Under the pieces are notes generated by a model. That model saw nothing but the letters and a program-made list of their open reading frames with translations. It did no database searches and had not been told where the DNA came from. DNA of 24,836 nucleotides from an uncultured Prevotellaceae bacterium (GTDB lineage Bacteria > Bacteroidota > Bacteroidia > Bacteroidales > Muribaculaceae): positions 1-24,836 of the forward strand of contig CAJLMA010000018.1 of the NCBI GenBank assembly GCA_905207705.1, in the 5' to 3' direction. A program made the translations under genes and the position numbers. How positions within the stretch are numbered: the stretch's first letter is position 1; each line of letters begins with the position of its first letter. Below, one piece after another: positions 7,601 to 15,583 of the stretch.

Positions 7601-8504
7601 GGTCCTTGACAACATCGACTATGAAACAGTAAACTTAAGCAAATGGACGGCCGACGCGCATAAGAACGACATGATTCGTGCGACGGTTACCAACTATTTG
7701 CACAAATATAAAGAGATAGATACCGAATTGCGTCGCAAGAAATTTGACATTTCAATAGGTGACGAGCTCCCATCGGGCATCATGCAGATGGCTAAGGTAT
7801 ATGTTGCAAAGAAGCGTAAGATAGGTGTCGGTGACAAGATGGCCGGTCGTCACGGTAACAAAGGTATCGTGTCGCGCATCGTGCGTCAGGAAGACATGCC
7901 GTTCCTTGCCGACGGAACACCGGTCGACATCGTTCTTAACCCTCTGGGTGTGCCTTCGCGTATGAATATCGGACAGATATTTGAAACCGTATTGGGCTGG
8001 GCAGGAAAAGTGCTCGACGTGAAGTTTGCAACTCCTATCTTTGACGGTGCAACTCTCGATGACCTCAATGAATGGACCGACAAGGCAGGGCTTCCGCGTT
8101 ATGGAAAGACTTATCTATATGATGGTGAAACAGGAGAACGTTTCGACCAGCCGGCAACTGTTGGTGTTACTTACATGTTGAAACTCGGTCACATGGTCGA
8201 AGACAAGATGCACGCTCGTAGTATCGGTCCGTACTCGCTCATCACTCAGCAACCTCTTGGAGGTAAGGCTCAATTTGGTGGCCAGCGTTTCGGAGAAATG
8301 GAAGTCTGGGCACTTGAGGCATTCGGTGCCGCACATGTGCTTCAAGAGATTTTGACCATAAAGAGTGACGATGTAGTAGGCCGCAGCAAGGCTTATGAAG
8401 CAATAGTCAAGGGCGAACCAATGCCTACTCCTGGAATACCGGAATCGTTGAACGTGCTTTTGCATGAGCTTCGAGGATTGGGACTTAGCATCAACTTAGA
8501 ATAA
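4698..8504 (+). CDS. rpoB: DNA-directed RNA polymerase subunit beta
   Basis: RpoB is the beta subunit of RNA polymerase. It forms one side of the active-site cleft and holds the rifampicin pocket. The 1268-residue product has the size usual for Bacteroidetes. The rifampicin region lies at about residues 466-493. Residues matching E. coli Gln513, Asp516, His526 and Ser531 are present as Gln473, Asp476, His486 and Ser491, so the pocket looks sensitive-type. GDKMAGRHGNKG (about 1045-1056) carries the active-site lysines, and FGGQRFGEMEVWALEA (about 1190-1205) is near the C-terminus. The ATG at 4698 follows a terminator-like hairpin. rpoC starts 85 bases downstream. Confidence 0.99.
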   Translation: MSVTKKPRVNFASVKNPLPYPDFLEVQLKSFRDFLQLDTPTGKRKNDGLYKVFAENFPIADTRNNFVLEFLDYYIDPPRYTIEECLERGLTYSVSLKAKMKLYCTDPDHEDFATVVQDVYLGPIPYMTEKGTFVINGAERVVVSQLHRSPGVFFGQSTHSNGTKLYSARIIPFRGSWIEFATDINNVMYAYIDRKKKLPVTTLLRAIGLESDKDIIEIFGLAEEIKVNRANLKKAVGRKLAARVLKTWVEDFVDEDTGEVVSIERNDIILDRETVIGEENIDDILESNVQTILLHKEDANTSDYAIIFNTLQKDTTNSEKEAVNYIYRQLRNAEPPDDASAREVITNLFFSEKRYDLGEVGRFRINKKLDLDTPMDVKVLTREDIIAIIKYLIGLINSKTDVDDIDHLSNRRVRTVGEQLYNQFGVGLARMARTIRERMNVRDNEVFTPIDLINAKTISSVINTFFGTNALSQFMDQTNPLAEITHKRRMSALGPGGLSRERAGFEVRDVHYTHYGRLCPIETPEGPNIGLISSLCVYAKINDLGFIETPYRVVENGKVDLDNSHVVYLSAEQEEGKIIAQGNAPLNDDGTFIRSKVKARLDADFPVVAPDEVQLMDVSPVQIASIAAAMIPFLEHDDANRALMGSNMMRQAVPLLRSEAPIVGTGIEAQLAYDSRTQIQAEGPGVVEYVDADIIRIRYDRTEDEEFVSFEDAVKVYKLPKFRKTNQSTSIDLRPICDKGQRVNKGDILTEGYSTENGEIAIGRNLKVAYMPWKGYNYEDAIVLNERMVREDILTSVHVDEYTLEVRETKRGMEELTSDIPNVSEDATKDLDERGIIRVGAHVVPGDILIGKITPKGESDPTPEEKLLRAIFGDKAGDVKDASLKASPSLKGVIIGTNLFARAVKKKKSKNAEDPLVKLDEEYTEKKDALKAVLIKKLLVLTTDCVSQGIKDFLDTEVVPKGVKFSTQVLDNIDYETVNLSKWTADAHKNDMIRATVTNYLHKYKEIDTELRRKKFDISIGDELPSGIMQMAKVYVAKKRKIGVGDKMAGRHGNKGIVSRIVRQEDMPFLADGTPVDIVLNPLGVPSRMNIGQIFETVLGWAGKVLDVKFATPIFDGATLDDLNEWTDKAGLPRYGKTYLYDGETGERFDQPATVGVTYMLKLGHMVEDKMHARSIGPYSLITQQPLGGKAQFGGQRFGEMEVWALEAFGAAHVLQEILTIKSDDVVGRSKAYEAIVKGEPMPTPGIPESLNVLLHELRGLGLSINLE

Positions 8505-8522
8505 AAACAACAGCCATCACGA

Positions 8523-8554
8523 CACGCTTGTGGGATAACAGTCCCATGAGCGTG
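8523..8554 (+). other. 13-bp hairpin between rpoB and rpoC
   Basis: CACGCTTGTGGGA (8523-8535) pairs with TCCCATGAGCGTG (8542-8554), with 11 Watson-Crick and two G-T pairs, around the six-base loop TAACAG. No T-run follows, so it should not terminate transcription. Two roles would fit a gap between subunits needed in equal amount: an RNase cleavage site, or a stem that stabilises the rpoC mRNA 5' end. Confidence 0.7.
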
Positions 8555-8589
8555 GACGTGGGGCATAACTCTTTATACAACACAATTTT

Positions 8590-11500
8590 ATGGCTTTTAG
8601 AAAAGATAACAAAATAAAGAGTAATTTCTCGAAAATAAGTATCGGCCTTGCTTCTCCTGATGAAATACTTGAAATGTCGTCGGGCGAAGTATTGAAACCC
8701 GAGACCATCAACTACCGTACTTACAAGCCTGAACGCGACGGCTTGTTCTGCGAGCGCATTTTCGGTCCTGTTAAGGATTACGAGTGCCATTGCGGAAAAT
8801 ACAAACGCATACGCTATAAAGGTATCGTGTGCGACCGATGCGGTGTTGAAGTGACCGAGAAAAAGGTAAGGCGCGAGCGCATGGGACACATCCAGCTTGT
8901 TGTGCCTGTGGCTCACATCTGGTATTTCCGTTCGTTGCCTAACAAAATAGGTTATTTGCTGGGCCTTCCATCCAAGAAACTTGATTCTGTAATCTACTAT
9001 GAGCGTTATATCGTAATCAATCCGGGAAATGTTGAAGGCGTTGAGAAACTCGACCTTTTGTCGGAGGACGAATATCTTGACATCCTTGACAAGCTTCCGA
9101 AAGAGAATTCGATGCTTGAGGATACAGATCCTAACAAGTTCATCGCCAAGATGGGTGCCGAAGCTATATATGACTTGTTGTGCGCACTAAACCTTGATGA
9201 CTTGTCTTACGAGTTGCGCCACAAGGCCAGCACAGAAGGTTCGCAACAACGCAAGACCGAGGCATTGAAGCGTTTGCAGGTTGTGGAATCCTTCAGGGCT
9301 TCTAAAAACCGCAACCGTCCTGAATGGATGATCTTGAAGGCAATCCCGGTCATACCGCCTGAATTGCGTCCGCTCGTTCCTCTCGATGGAGGCCGTTTTG
9401 CCACAAGCGACTTGAACGACCTTTACCGCAGGGTGATAATTCGTAACAATCGTCTGAAGAGACTTATTGAGATAAAGGCTCCGGAAGTGATTTTGCGTAA
9501 TGAAAAACGCATGTTGCAGGAAGCCGTAGACTCCTTGCTTGACAATTCCCGCAAGTCGAGCGCAGTCAAGTCGGAAGCCAATCGTCCGTTGAAATCTTTG
9601 TCGGACAGCCTTAAGGGAAAATCAGGACGTTTCCGTCAAAACTTGCTTGGTAAGCGCGTCGACTATTCGGCTCGTTCAGTTATTGTCGTAGGTCCTGAAT
9701 TGAAGATGCATGAGTGCGGATTGCCAAAGTATATGGCAGCCGAGCTTTACAAGCCATTCATCATACGCAAGCTCATAGAACGCGGAATTGTAAAAACCGT
9801 GAAGAGCGCAAAGAAGATTGTAGACCGCCGCGAACCGGTGGTTTGGGACATTCTCGAATATGTGATGAAGGGACATCCTGTATTGCTTAACCGTGCCCCG
9901 ACACTTCACCGCCTTGGTATCCAAGCATTCCAACCTCGAATGATTGAAGGTAAGGCTATCCAGTTGCACCCACTCGCATGTACGGCGTTCAATGCCGACT
10001 TCGACGGTGACCAGATGGCAGTGCACCTTCCTCTCGGCAATGAAGCTATCGTGGAGGCTCAAATGTTGATGCTGGGTTCGCACAATATCTTGAATCCTGC
10101 AAATGGTGCCCCTATCACTGTCCCTTCACAGGATATGGTACTTGGTCTGTATTACATTACCAAGCTGCGTGAAGGTTCAAAGGGTGAAGGACTGAAATTC
10201 TACGGGCCTGAAGAAGCTGAAATAGCTTATAATGAAGGAAAGGTAAATTTGCATTCAATCGTGTCGGTGGTAGTAGATGATATCGACAGTGAAGGCAATC
10301 CTATAAAGCATCTTGTTGAAAAGACTTCAGTGGGACGCATATTGTTCAATCAATATGTACCTAAAGAGATAGGATATGTCAACGAGATTATATCAAAGAA
10401 GTCTCTCCGCGGCATCATCAGCCGTGTGATAAAGACTTGTGGTATTCCTCGTTCGGCTAAGTTCCTTGATGATATCAAGAACCTTGGTTACCGAATGGCA
10501 TTCAAGGGTGGCCTTTCATTTAACTTAGGTGACATCATCATTCCGGCCGAAAAGCAGGAATATGTAGATGAAGGTTATCGTGAAGTAGAAGAGGTGATGA
10601 ACAATTACAGCATGGGTTTCATTACCAATACCGAACGTTATAACCAGATTATCGATATATGGACGCATGTCAATTCGCGATTGACTGACACTTTGATGAA
10701 GCAATTGGCGGCCGACGACCAAGGTTTCAACTCTGTGTACATGATGCTTGACTCGGGTGCGCGTGGTTCAAAAGACCAGATTAGGCAGCTTTCGGGTATG
10801 CGTGGTCTTATGGCAAAACCGCAAAAGAGTGGTGCCGAAGGTGGCCAGATTATTGAGAACCCGATTTTGGCAAACTTCAAGGAGGGCTTGTCGGTGTTGG
10901 AGTACTTTATTTCAACCCACGGTGCTCGTAAGGGTCTTGCTGATACGGCGTTGAAGACTGCCGATGCCGGTTATTTGACTCGTCGTCTTGTCGATGTGGC
11001 ACATGATGTCGTCATTACCGAAGAGGATTGCGGAACATTGCGCGGTCTTGTTTGCACCGAGATTAAGAACAACGAGGATGTCGTTGCTTCGTTGGGTGAA
11101 CGAATCCTCGGTCGTGTTTCTTTGCATGACATCATTGATCCTATAACAGGAGAAGTGATTGTAAAGAGCGGTGAAGAAATTGGCGACGAAGCTGCACAAC
11201 GCATCAACGATTCTCCGATTGAATCGGTTGAAATACGTTCGGTGCTCACATGCGAGTCTAAGAAGGGCGTATGTGCCAAATGTTATGGTCGCAACCTTGC
11301 TACCAACCGCATGGTTCAGAAAGGTGAGGCTGTCGGCGTGATTGCAGCTCAGTCAATCGGTGAGCCTGGTACACAGTTGACACTTCGTACGTTCCACGTC
11401 GGTGGTGTTGCTTCCAATATCGCAGCCGTGTCATCTATCACTTCAAGATATGACGGCTTGCTCGAAATTGATGAATTGCGTACAGTGCCTTGCGACGACC

Positions 11501-12855
11501 ATGAAGTTGTTGTAGGCCGTATGGCGGAAATGCGAATCATCGAGCCTTCGACCAAGATGGTCTTGACTTCGGCCAACATTGTTTACGGTTCTAAGTTGTA
11601 CAAGAAACCGGGCGATATGGTCAAGAAGGGCGATGTGATATGCGAATGGGACCCGTTCAACGCCGTTATCGTTTCGGAAGTTGCAGGACAGATCAAGTTT
11701 GCAAACTTCATAGAAGGTGTAACTTATAGGGAAGATATCGATGAAACTTCGGGTAATAGCGAAAAAATCATTATTGAGTCGAAAGACCGTACCAAGGTGC
11801 CTGAAGCTGAGTTCTTCGATGTAAACGGACAACTTGTCAAGACATATTCGCTTCCTGTTAACGCACACTTGATGGTAAACGAAGGTGACGAGATAAAGCA
11901 AGGTGAGGTATTCGTTAAGATTCCGCGTGCAGCAGGTAGCGCAGGTGATATCACCGGTGGTCTTCCTCGCGTGACCGAGTTGTTTGAAGCTCGCAACCCG
12001 TCAAATCCGGCTGTTGTCAGTGAGATTGACGGTGAAGTGACATTCGGCAAGATCAAGCGTGGAAATCGTGAAATAACTGTTACATCCAAGACAGGTGACG
12101 TTAAGAAATACCTTGTGCCGATGTCCAAGCAGATTCTTGTACAGGAGAACGACTTCGTCCGAGCAGGTACTCCATTGTCGGATGGTGCAATCACTCCTTC
12201 GGACATTTTGAACATCAAGGGTCCTACTGCGGTGCAAGATTATATCGTGAACGAGGTACAGGACGTTTATCGTCTGCAAGGTGTTAAGATTAACGACAAG
12301 CACTTTGAAGTTATCGTGCGTCAGATGATGCGTAAAGTCAACATCCTTGATCCGGGTGATACATTGTTCCTTGAACAACAAGTTGTCGACAAACGCGAGT
12401 TCATGGACGAGAATGACCGCATTTGGGGCAAGAAGGTTGTTGTGGATGCCGGCGACTCGACGAATGTCAAGCCGGGTCAGATAATCACCGCCCGCAAGTT
12501 GCGTGATGAAAATTCAGCCTTGAAACGTCGCGACTTGAAGGTAATCCAAGTGCGCGATGCTGTTCCGGCAACATCCGAGCAGATTCTTCAAGGTATCACA
12601 CGTGCAGCATTGCAGACTTCGAGCTTCATGTCGGCTGCTTCGTTCCAGGAAACGACCAAGGTGCTTAATGAAGCTGCTATCAATGGTAAAGTCGATTACC
12701 TTGAGGGCATGAAGGAAAATGTAATCTGCGGTCACTTGATTCCGGCAGGTACAGGTCTGAGGGAATATGAAAAATTGCTTGTTTACAGCAAGGATGACAT
12801 GGATGCTCCAGGTGTAAAGAGGCCTGTTGACATAGATGCAAAATTGCAAGATTAA
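8590..12855 (+). CDS. rpoC: DNA-directed RNA polymerase subunit beta'
   Basis: RpoC is the beta' subunit and carries the catalytic magnesium. The 1421-residue protein has the catalytic loop NADFDGDQM at residues 468-476. The first zinc site is C66, C68, C81 and C84; the second is C814, C888, C895 and C898. The trigger-loop region follows in the GEPGTQLTLRTFHVGG segment. The protein is intact from the expected N-terminus (MAFRKDNKIKSNFSKISIGL) to the acidic end. It is the last gene of the cluster and is followed by a strong terminator. Confidence 0.99.
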   Translation: MAFRKDNKIKSNFSKISIGLASPDEILEMSSGEVLKPETINYRTYKPERDGLFCERIFGPVKDYECHCGKYKRIRYKGIVCDRCGVEVTEKKVRRERMGHIQLVVPVAHIWYFRSLPNKIGYLLGLPSKKLDSVIYYERYIVINPGNVEGVEKLDLLSEDEYLDILDKLPKENSMLEDTDPNKFIAKMGAEAIYDLLCALNLDDLSYELRHKASTEGSQQRKTEALKRLQVVESFRASKNRNRPEWMILKAIPVIPPELRPLVPLDGGRFATSDLNDLYRRVIIRNNRLKRLIEIKAPEVILRNEKRMLQEAVDSLLDNSRKSSAVKSEANRPLKSLSDSLKGKSGRFRQNLLGKRVDYSARSVIVVGPELKMHECGLPKYMAAELYKPFIIRKLIERGIVKTVKSAKKIVDRREPVVWDILEYVMKGHPVLLNRAPTLHRLGIQAFQPRMIEGKAIQLHPLACTAFNADFDGDQMAVHLPLGNEAIVEAQMLMLGSHNILNPANGAPITVPSQDMVLGLYYITKLREGSKGEGLKFYGPEEAEIAYNEGKVNLHSIVSVVVDDIDSEGNPIKHLVEKTSVGRILFNQYVPKEIGYVNEIISKKSLRGIISRVIKTCGIPRSAKFLDDIKNLGYRMAFKGGLSFNLGDIIIPAEKQEYVDEGYREVEEVMNNYSMGFITNTERYNQIIDIWTHVNSRLTDTLMKQLAADDQGFNSVYMMLDSGARGSKDQIRQLSGMRGLMAKPQKSGAEGGQIIENPILANFKEGLSVLEYFISTHGARKGLADTALKTADAGYLTRRLVDVAHDVVITEEDCGTLRGLVCTEIKNNEDVVASLGERILGRVSLHDIIDPITGEVIVKSGEEIGDEAAQRINDSPIESVEIRSVLTCESKKGVCAKCYGRNLATNRMVQKGEAVGVIAAQSIGEPGTQLTLRTFHVGGVASNIAAVSSITSRYDGLLEIDELRTVPCDDHEVVVGRMAEMRIIEPSTKMVLTSANIVYGSKLYKKPGDMVKKGDVICEWDPFNAVIVSEVAGQIKFANFIEGVTYREDIDETSGNSEKIIIESKDRTKVPEAEFFDVNGQLVKTYSLPVNAHLMVNEGDEIKQGEVFVKIPRAAGSAGDITGGLPRVTELFEARNPSNPAVVSEIDGEVTFGKIKRGNREITVTSKTGDVKKYLVPMSKQILVQENDFVRAGTPLSDGAITPSDILNIKGPTAVQDYIVNEVQDVYRLQGVKINDKHFEVIVRQMMRKVNILDPGDTLFLEQQVVDKREFMDENDRIWGKKVVVDAGDSTNVKPGQIITARKLRDENSALKRRDLKVIQVRDAVPATSEQILQGITRAALQTSSFMSAASFQETTKVLNEAAINGKVDYLEGMKENVICGHLIPAGTGLREYEKLLVYSKDDMDAPGVKRPVDIDAKLQD

Positions 12856-12887
12856 GACGCAGGCAATTTGTCAATAATATAAAATCG

Positions 12888-12928
12888 ATGCAACGACGGC
12901 TCTTGAGGTCGTCGTTGCATTTTTTTTT
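12888..12928 (+). terminator. rho-independent terminator of the rpoBC cluster
   Basis: ATGCAACGACG (12888-12898) pairs perfectly with CGTCGTTGCAT (12910-12920) over 11 bp, and eight T residues follow (12921-12928). It lies 33 bases after the rpoC stop codon. The next open frame can be extended leftward into this stem, but that extension is an artefact. Confidence 0.95.
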
Positions 12929-12930
12929 GC

Positions 12931-12938
12931 TATTTTTG
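12931..12938 (+). promoter_or_regulatory. Bacteroidetes-type -7 element for the AraC regulator
   Basis: TATTTTTG matches the TAnnTTTG -7 consensus and sits two bases after the terminator T-run. Transcription would start near 12945, about 20 bases before the ATG at 12966. No well-spaced -33 TTTG was found, since the T-run and stem occupy that region, so the call rests on the -7 box and its position. Confidence 0.5.
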
Positions 12939-12965
12939 TATGGCAACCAAGAAAGAAGCATATAT

Positions 12966-13823
12966 ATGGAGTCGAATAGCATGAATGAAAATAACGAACC
13001 GTTGAAAGTGATTTTTAATTACAATGACGTGTTTTTTAGTTTTTTCTATGACGGTGCCGTAAGTTGCATTCACCGCTCGCGTGAATATGCAATGAATTAT
13101 GTGTATTCGGGTGAAATGATGCTTGACAATGGTAAGGAACAGATTCATGTTGGCAAAGGGGAGTGCGTGTTTATTCCTCGAGATCATCATATAACCTTGT
13201 ATAAGCAGCCTTGCAATGGTGAGAGGTATTGTGGCATATTTTTAAATTTCACTCGCAACTTCTTGCGCGAGATGTATAATAAGCATGGGCAGTATAAGGC
13301 ATTAGACGGGGAGGAGCCGAAACTTGAAAGGAATGTTGTGAAGTTGCCTAAGACTGTGGAACTGACGAGTCTTTTTGCATCCATGATGCCTTATTTTGAT
13401 AGGGAAGTCAAGCCACAGGACGATTTTATGAATTTGAAATTGCAAGAAGGCTTGCTTGCGCTTCTTCACATTGACAAGAGGTTTGCTTCAATGTTATTTG
13501 ACTTCAACGAGCCTTGGAAAATGGATATTCTTGAGTTCATGAACAAAAATTACATGTATGAATTTTCGATTGAGGAGTTGGCCCATTATACAGGTAGAAG
13601 CCTGGCTACGTTTAAACGCGATTTTAAGAAAGTAAGTGACCTGACTCCCGAGAAATGGCTCATACGCAAGAGGCTTGAAGTGGCATACGACCTTATGAAG
13701 GAAGGAGGTCAAAAGATTGTTGATGTGTATGCCAAGGTGGGTTTCAAGAACCCATCGCATTTTTCTACAGCTTTCAAGAAACAGTATGGAGTGCCGCCGA
13801 CGGCAGTCTCGCTTTACGCGTGA
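12966..13823 (+). CDS. AraC-family transcriptional regulator
   Basis: This is a cytoplasmic DNA-binding regulator of 285 residues. The N-terminal part (about 10-170) is a cupin-like sensing domain, with the segment MMLDNGKEQIHVGKGECVFI typical of AraC ligand-binding barrels. Its ligand is unknown. The C-terminal part (about 186-282) is a double helix-turn-helix: FSIEELAHYTGRSLATFKRD is the first and IVDVYAKVGFKNPSHFSTAF the second, ending in the usual QYGVPPTA. The reading frame is open back to 12888, but that region is the rpoC terminator stem. ATG 12966 is therefore preferred, and ATG 12981 is also possible. The gene has its own -7 element and terminator. It may control the downstream oxidoreductase genes, which is inferred from adjacency. 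Confidence 0.93.
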   Translation: MESNSMNENNEPLKVIFNYNDVFFSFFYDGAVSCIHRSREYAMNYVYSGEMMLDNGKEQIHVGKGECVFIPRDHHITLYKQPCNGERYCGIFLNFTRNFLREMYNKHGQYKALDGEEPKLERNVVKLPKTVELTSLFASMMPYFDREVKPQDDFMNLKLQEGLLALLHIDKRFASMLFDFNEPWKMDILEFMNKNYMYEFSIEELAHYTGRSLATFKRDFKKVSDLTPEKWLIRKRLEVAYDLMKEGGQKIVDVYAKVGFKNPSHFSTAFKKQYGVPPTAVSLYA

Positions 13824-13865
13824 ACGCATCGAAATAATATATGAGCTTTTGAGAAAAGATATTTG

Positions 13866-13901
13866 AGCCACACAGTAAAGTCATTGTGTGGCTTTAATTT
13901 T
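13866..13901 (+). terminator. terminator of the AraC gene
   Basis: AGCCACACA (13866-13874) and TGTGTGGCT (13885-13893) form a perfect 9-bp stem with a ten-base loop. The T-rich tract TTAATTTTAT follows. It lies 42 bases after the AraC stop codon and runs directly into the next -7 element. Confidence 0.85.
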
Positions 13902-13908
13902 ATCTTTG
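13901..13908 (+). promoter_or_regulatory. Bacteroidetes-type -7 element for the oxidoreductase/hydrolase genes
   Basis: TATCTTTG matches TAnnTTTG and begins at the end of the preceding terminator tract. The predicted start of transcription is near 13915, giving a leader of about 69 bases before the ATG at 13984. No clear -33 element at standard spacing was found. Confidence 0.5.
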
Positions 13909-13910
13909 TA

Positions 13911-13927
13911 ATGTTAACATGCGCATG
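13911..13927. promoter_or_regulatory. two overlapping palindromes at the predicted transcription start
   Basis: ATGTTAACAT (13911-13920) and CATGCGCATG (13918-13927) are each perfect 10-bp palindromes and share three bases. They lie two bases downstream of the -7 element, where a repressor site would block initiation. A weak hairpin, AAGGC/GCCTT (13928-13932 and 13946-13950), follows in the leader. An operator role is inferred. AraC proteins usually bind direct repeats, so the factor may not be the neighbouring regulator. Confidence 0.4.
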
Positions 13928-13983
13928 AAGGCGAAGCAAGATAAAGCCTTATGTCGGCTATGTTAGAATATCAATAGTTATTA

Positions 13984-14679
13984 ATGAAAGAACAGGATAG
14001 GATGAAACCGTATATTGTTTGCCACATGATGTCATCGATTGACGGACGCATAGATTGTGACATGACAGAGCGCATAGGTGGAGATGAATATTATGATGCT
14101 TTGGCTCAATTGCGTTGTGATTCAGAATTGTCGGGGAGGGTTACTATGCAGATGCATTATGCCTTGTCCGAGCCGTTTGTGCCGGTCGGTACCGAACCGA
14201 TAGGGGAGGTGTCGATGTATAAGGCTTGTGATACAGATAAGGGCTATAATATTGCAGTCGACACAAAAGGCTCGTTGAGATGGCCCGGAAATGACATCGA
14301 TGATAAACCATTGCTGGTAATAACAAGTGAAGATGTGCCAAAAGAATATTTTGATACATTACGTTCACAAGGCATATCGTGGATGGCAGTGGGCAAGGGG
14401 CGTATAGACCTGCCAAAGGCAATGGAGATGCTGAATGAACATTTCGGCGTGAAAAGACTTGCCATCGTGGGTGGTGGTCATATAAACGGAGCTTTCTTGA
14501 AAGCCGGATTGCTTGATGAAGTGAGTCTCGTCATGGGTGCCGGCATCGATGGTCGCAAAGGCATGACGGCCGTATTTGATGGAATTGATGACACTTCTTT
14601 CCAGGTAGTACTGCTTAAACTCGACAGCGTTGAACGCATTGGAGAAAATTCGGTGTGGATGCGGTATTCATTTAAATAA
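13984..14679 (+). CDS. dihydrofolate reductase/RibD C-terminal domain family oxidoreductase
   Basis: This is a predicted NADPH-dependent cytoplasmic reductase of 231 residues, made of a single RibD-C domain. The N-terminal strand and loop HMMSSIDGRIDC (residues 14-25) correspond to the family's substrate-side motif. GGGHINGAFLKAGLLDE (about 163-179) is the cofactor-binding glycine segment followed by the conserved helix. No deaminase domain is attached, so it is not a bifunctional riboflavin enzyme; the substrate is unknown. ATG 14002 (MKPYIVCHMM) is an alternative start and is preceded by a purine-rich AGGATAGG. It is the first gene of a probable operon, with the aldo/keto reductase 23 bases downstream. 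Confidence 0.88.
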   Translation: MKEQDRMKPYIVCHMMSSIDGRIDCDMTERIGGDEYYDALAQLRCDSELSGRVTMQMHYALSEPFVPVGTEPIGEVSMYKACDTDKGYNIAVDTKGSLRWPGNDIDDKPLLVITSEDVPKEYFDTLRSQGISWMAVGKGRIDLPKAMEMLNEHFGVKRLAIVGGGHINGAFLKAGLLDEVSLVMGAGIDGRKGMTAVFDGIDDTSFQVVLLKLDSVERIGENSVWMRYSFK

Positions 14680-14702
14680 GTCTCATAGTCAAGCTGATTT
14701 TT

Positions 14703-15533
14703 ATGAGCAATAAAGTTGTCATATTAGGTAATAAAAGGCAGTTGTGCGCACTTGGCCAAGGCACTTGGGGGATGGGAAAGTCATCGGCGCGACGCAAAGA
14801 TGAGATAAAAGCTTTGCGTCATGGCCTGGAGCTTGGTATGAGTGTTATCGACACGGCTGAAATGTACGATAACGAAGAACTTGTTGGCGAGGCGATACGC
14901 GATTGTCGCGACAAGGCATTTGTGGTGAGCAAGGTATTGCCCGGCAATGCCGGTTATCTTGAAACAAAACGGGCATGTGAGCGCAGCCTGCGCCGATTGG
15001 GCATAGAATGCATAAATCTTTATTTGCTTCATTGGATAGGCCGATATGATTTTTCTGAAACAATCAAGGCTTTTGTTGAACTTAAGCAAGAAGGTAAAAT
15101 CGAGTTTTGGGGAATGAGCAACTTGGATGTGGCCGACATGGAGAAAGTAATATCGCTGCCTCACGGAGAAGATTGCGTGACAAATCAGGTGCTTTATAAC
15201 TTAAAAGATCGTGGGGTGGAGTTTGATTTGCTTCCTTGGAGCTTGCAGCATGGAATGCCGGTCATGGCTTACTCACCAATAGGTGAGGGTAAATTGAGGA
15301 ATGATGTCACATTGGCCTCGATTGCTGAGCGTCATGGTGCAACTCCGGCTCAAATAGCTCTTGCATGGGTGTTACGAAGGGATGGGGTGATGGCTATCCC
15401 GAAAGCCGGCAGCATGAAACATGTTGAAGAAAATTTCAACAGCATGTCCATTGAGTTGACCGAAGAGGATTTGTGCGAATTGGATGCACATTTCCCCGCA
15501 CCATCTCATAAAATCCCCTTGGCCGGATGGTAA
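14703..15533 (+). CDS. aldo/keto reductase
   Basis: This is a predicted NADPH-dependent carbonyl reductase of 276 residues with a TIM-barrel fold, acting in the cytoplasm. The full catalytic tetrad is present: Asp50 and Tyr55 (in DTAEMYDNEELVGEA), Lys77 (VVSKVLP) and His110 (LYLLHW). GMSNLD and the cofactor-binding region AIPKAGSMKHVEENF near the C-terminus also fit the family. The length is typical of the short bacterial AKR branch. It lies between a RibD-type reductase and an exported hydrolase on the same strand, so joint modification of one small molecule is possible but unproven. Confidence 0.95.
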   Translation: MSNKVVILGNKRQLCALGQGTWGMGKSSARRKDEIKALRHGLELGMSVIDTAEMYDNEELVGEAIRDCRDKAFVVSKVLPGNAGYLETKRACERSLRRLGIECINLYLLHWIGRYDFSETIKAFVELKQEGKIEFWGMSNLDVADMEKVISLPHGEDCVTNQVLYNLKDRGVEFDLLPWSLQHGMPVMAYSPIGEGKLRNDVTLASIAERHGATPAQIALAWVLRRDGVMAIPKAGSMKHVEENFNSMSIELTEEDLCELDAHFPAPSHKIPLAGW

Positions 15534-15583
15534 AATGTCCTTGGATGATATATTGTTAAACATTAAATAAAGCGTCATAGATT

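Noticed and set aside
12888..12965. Upstream extension of the AraC gene to an ATG at 12888
   Set aside because: This ATG is the first base triplet of the rpoC terminator stem, and the extension passes through the T-run and the -7 element.
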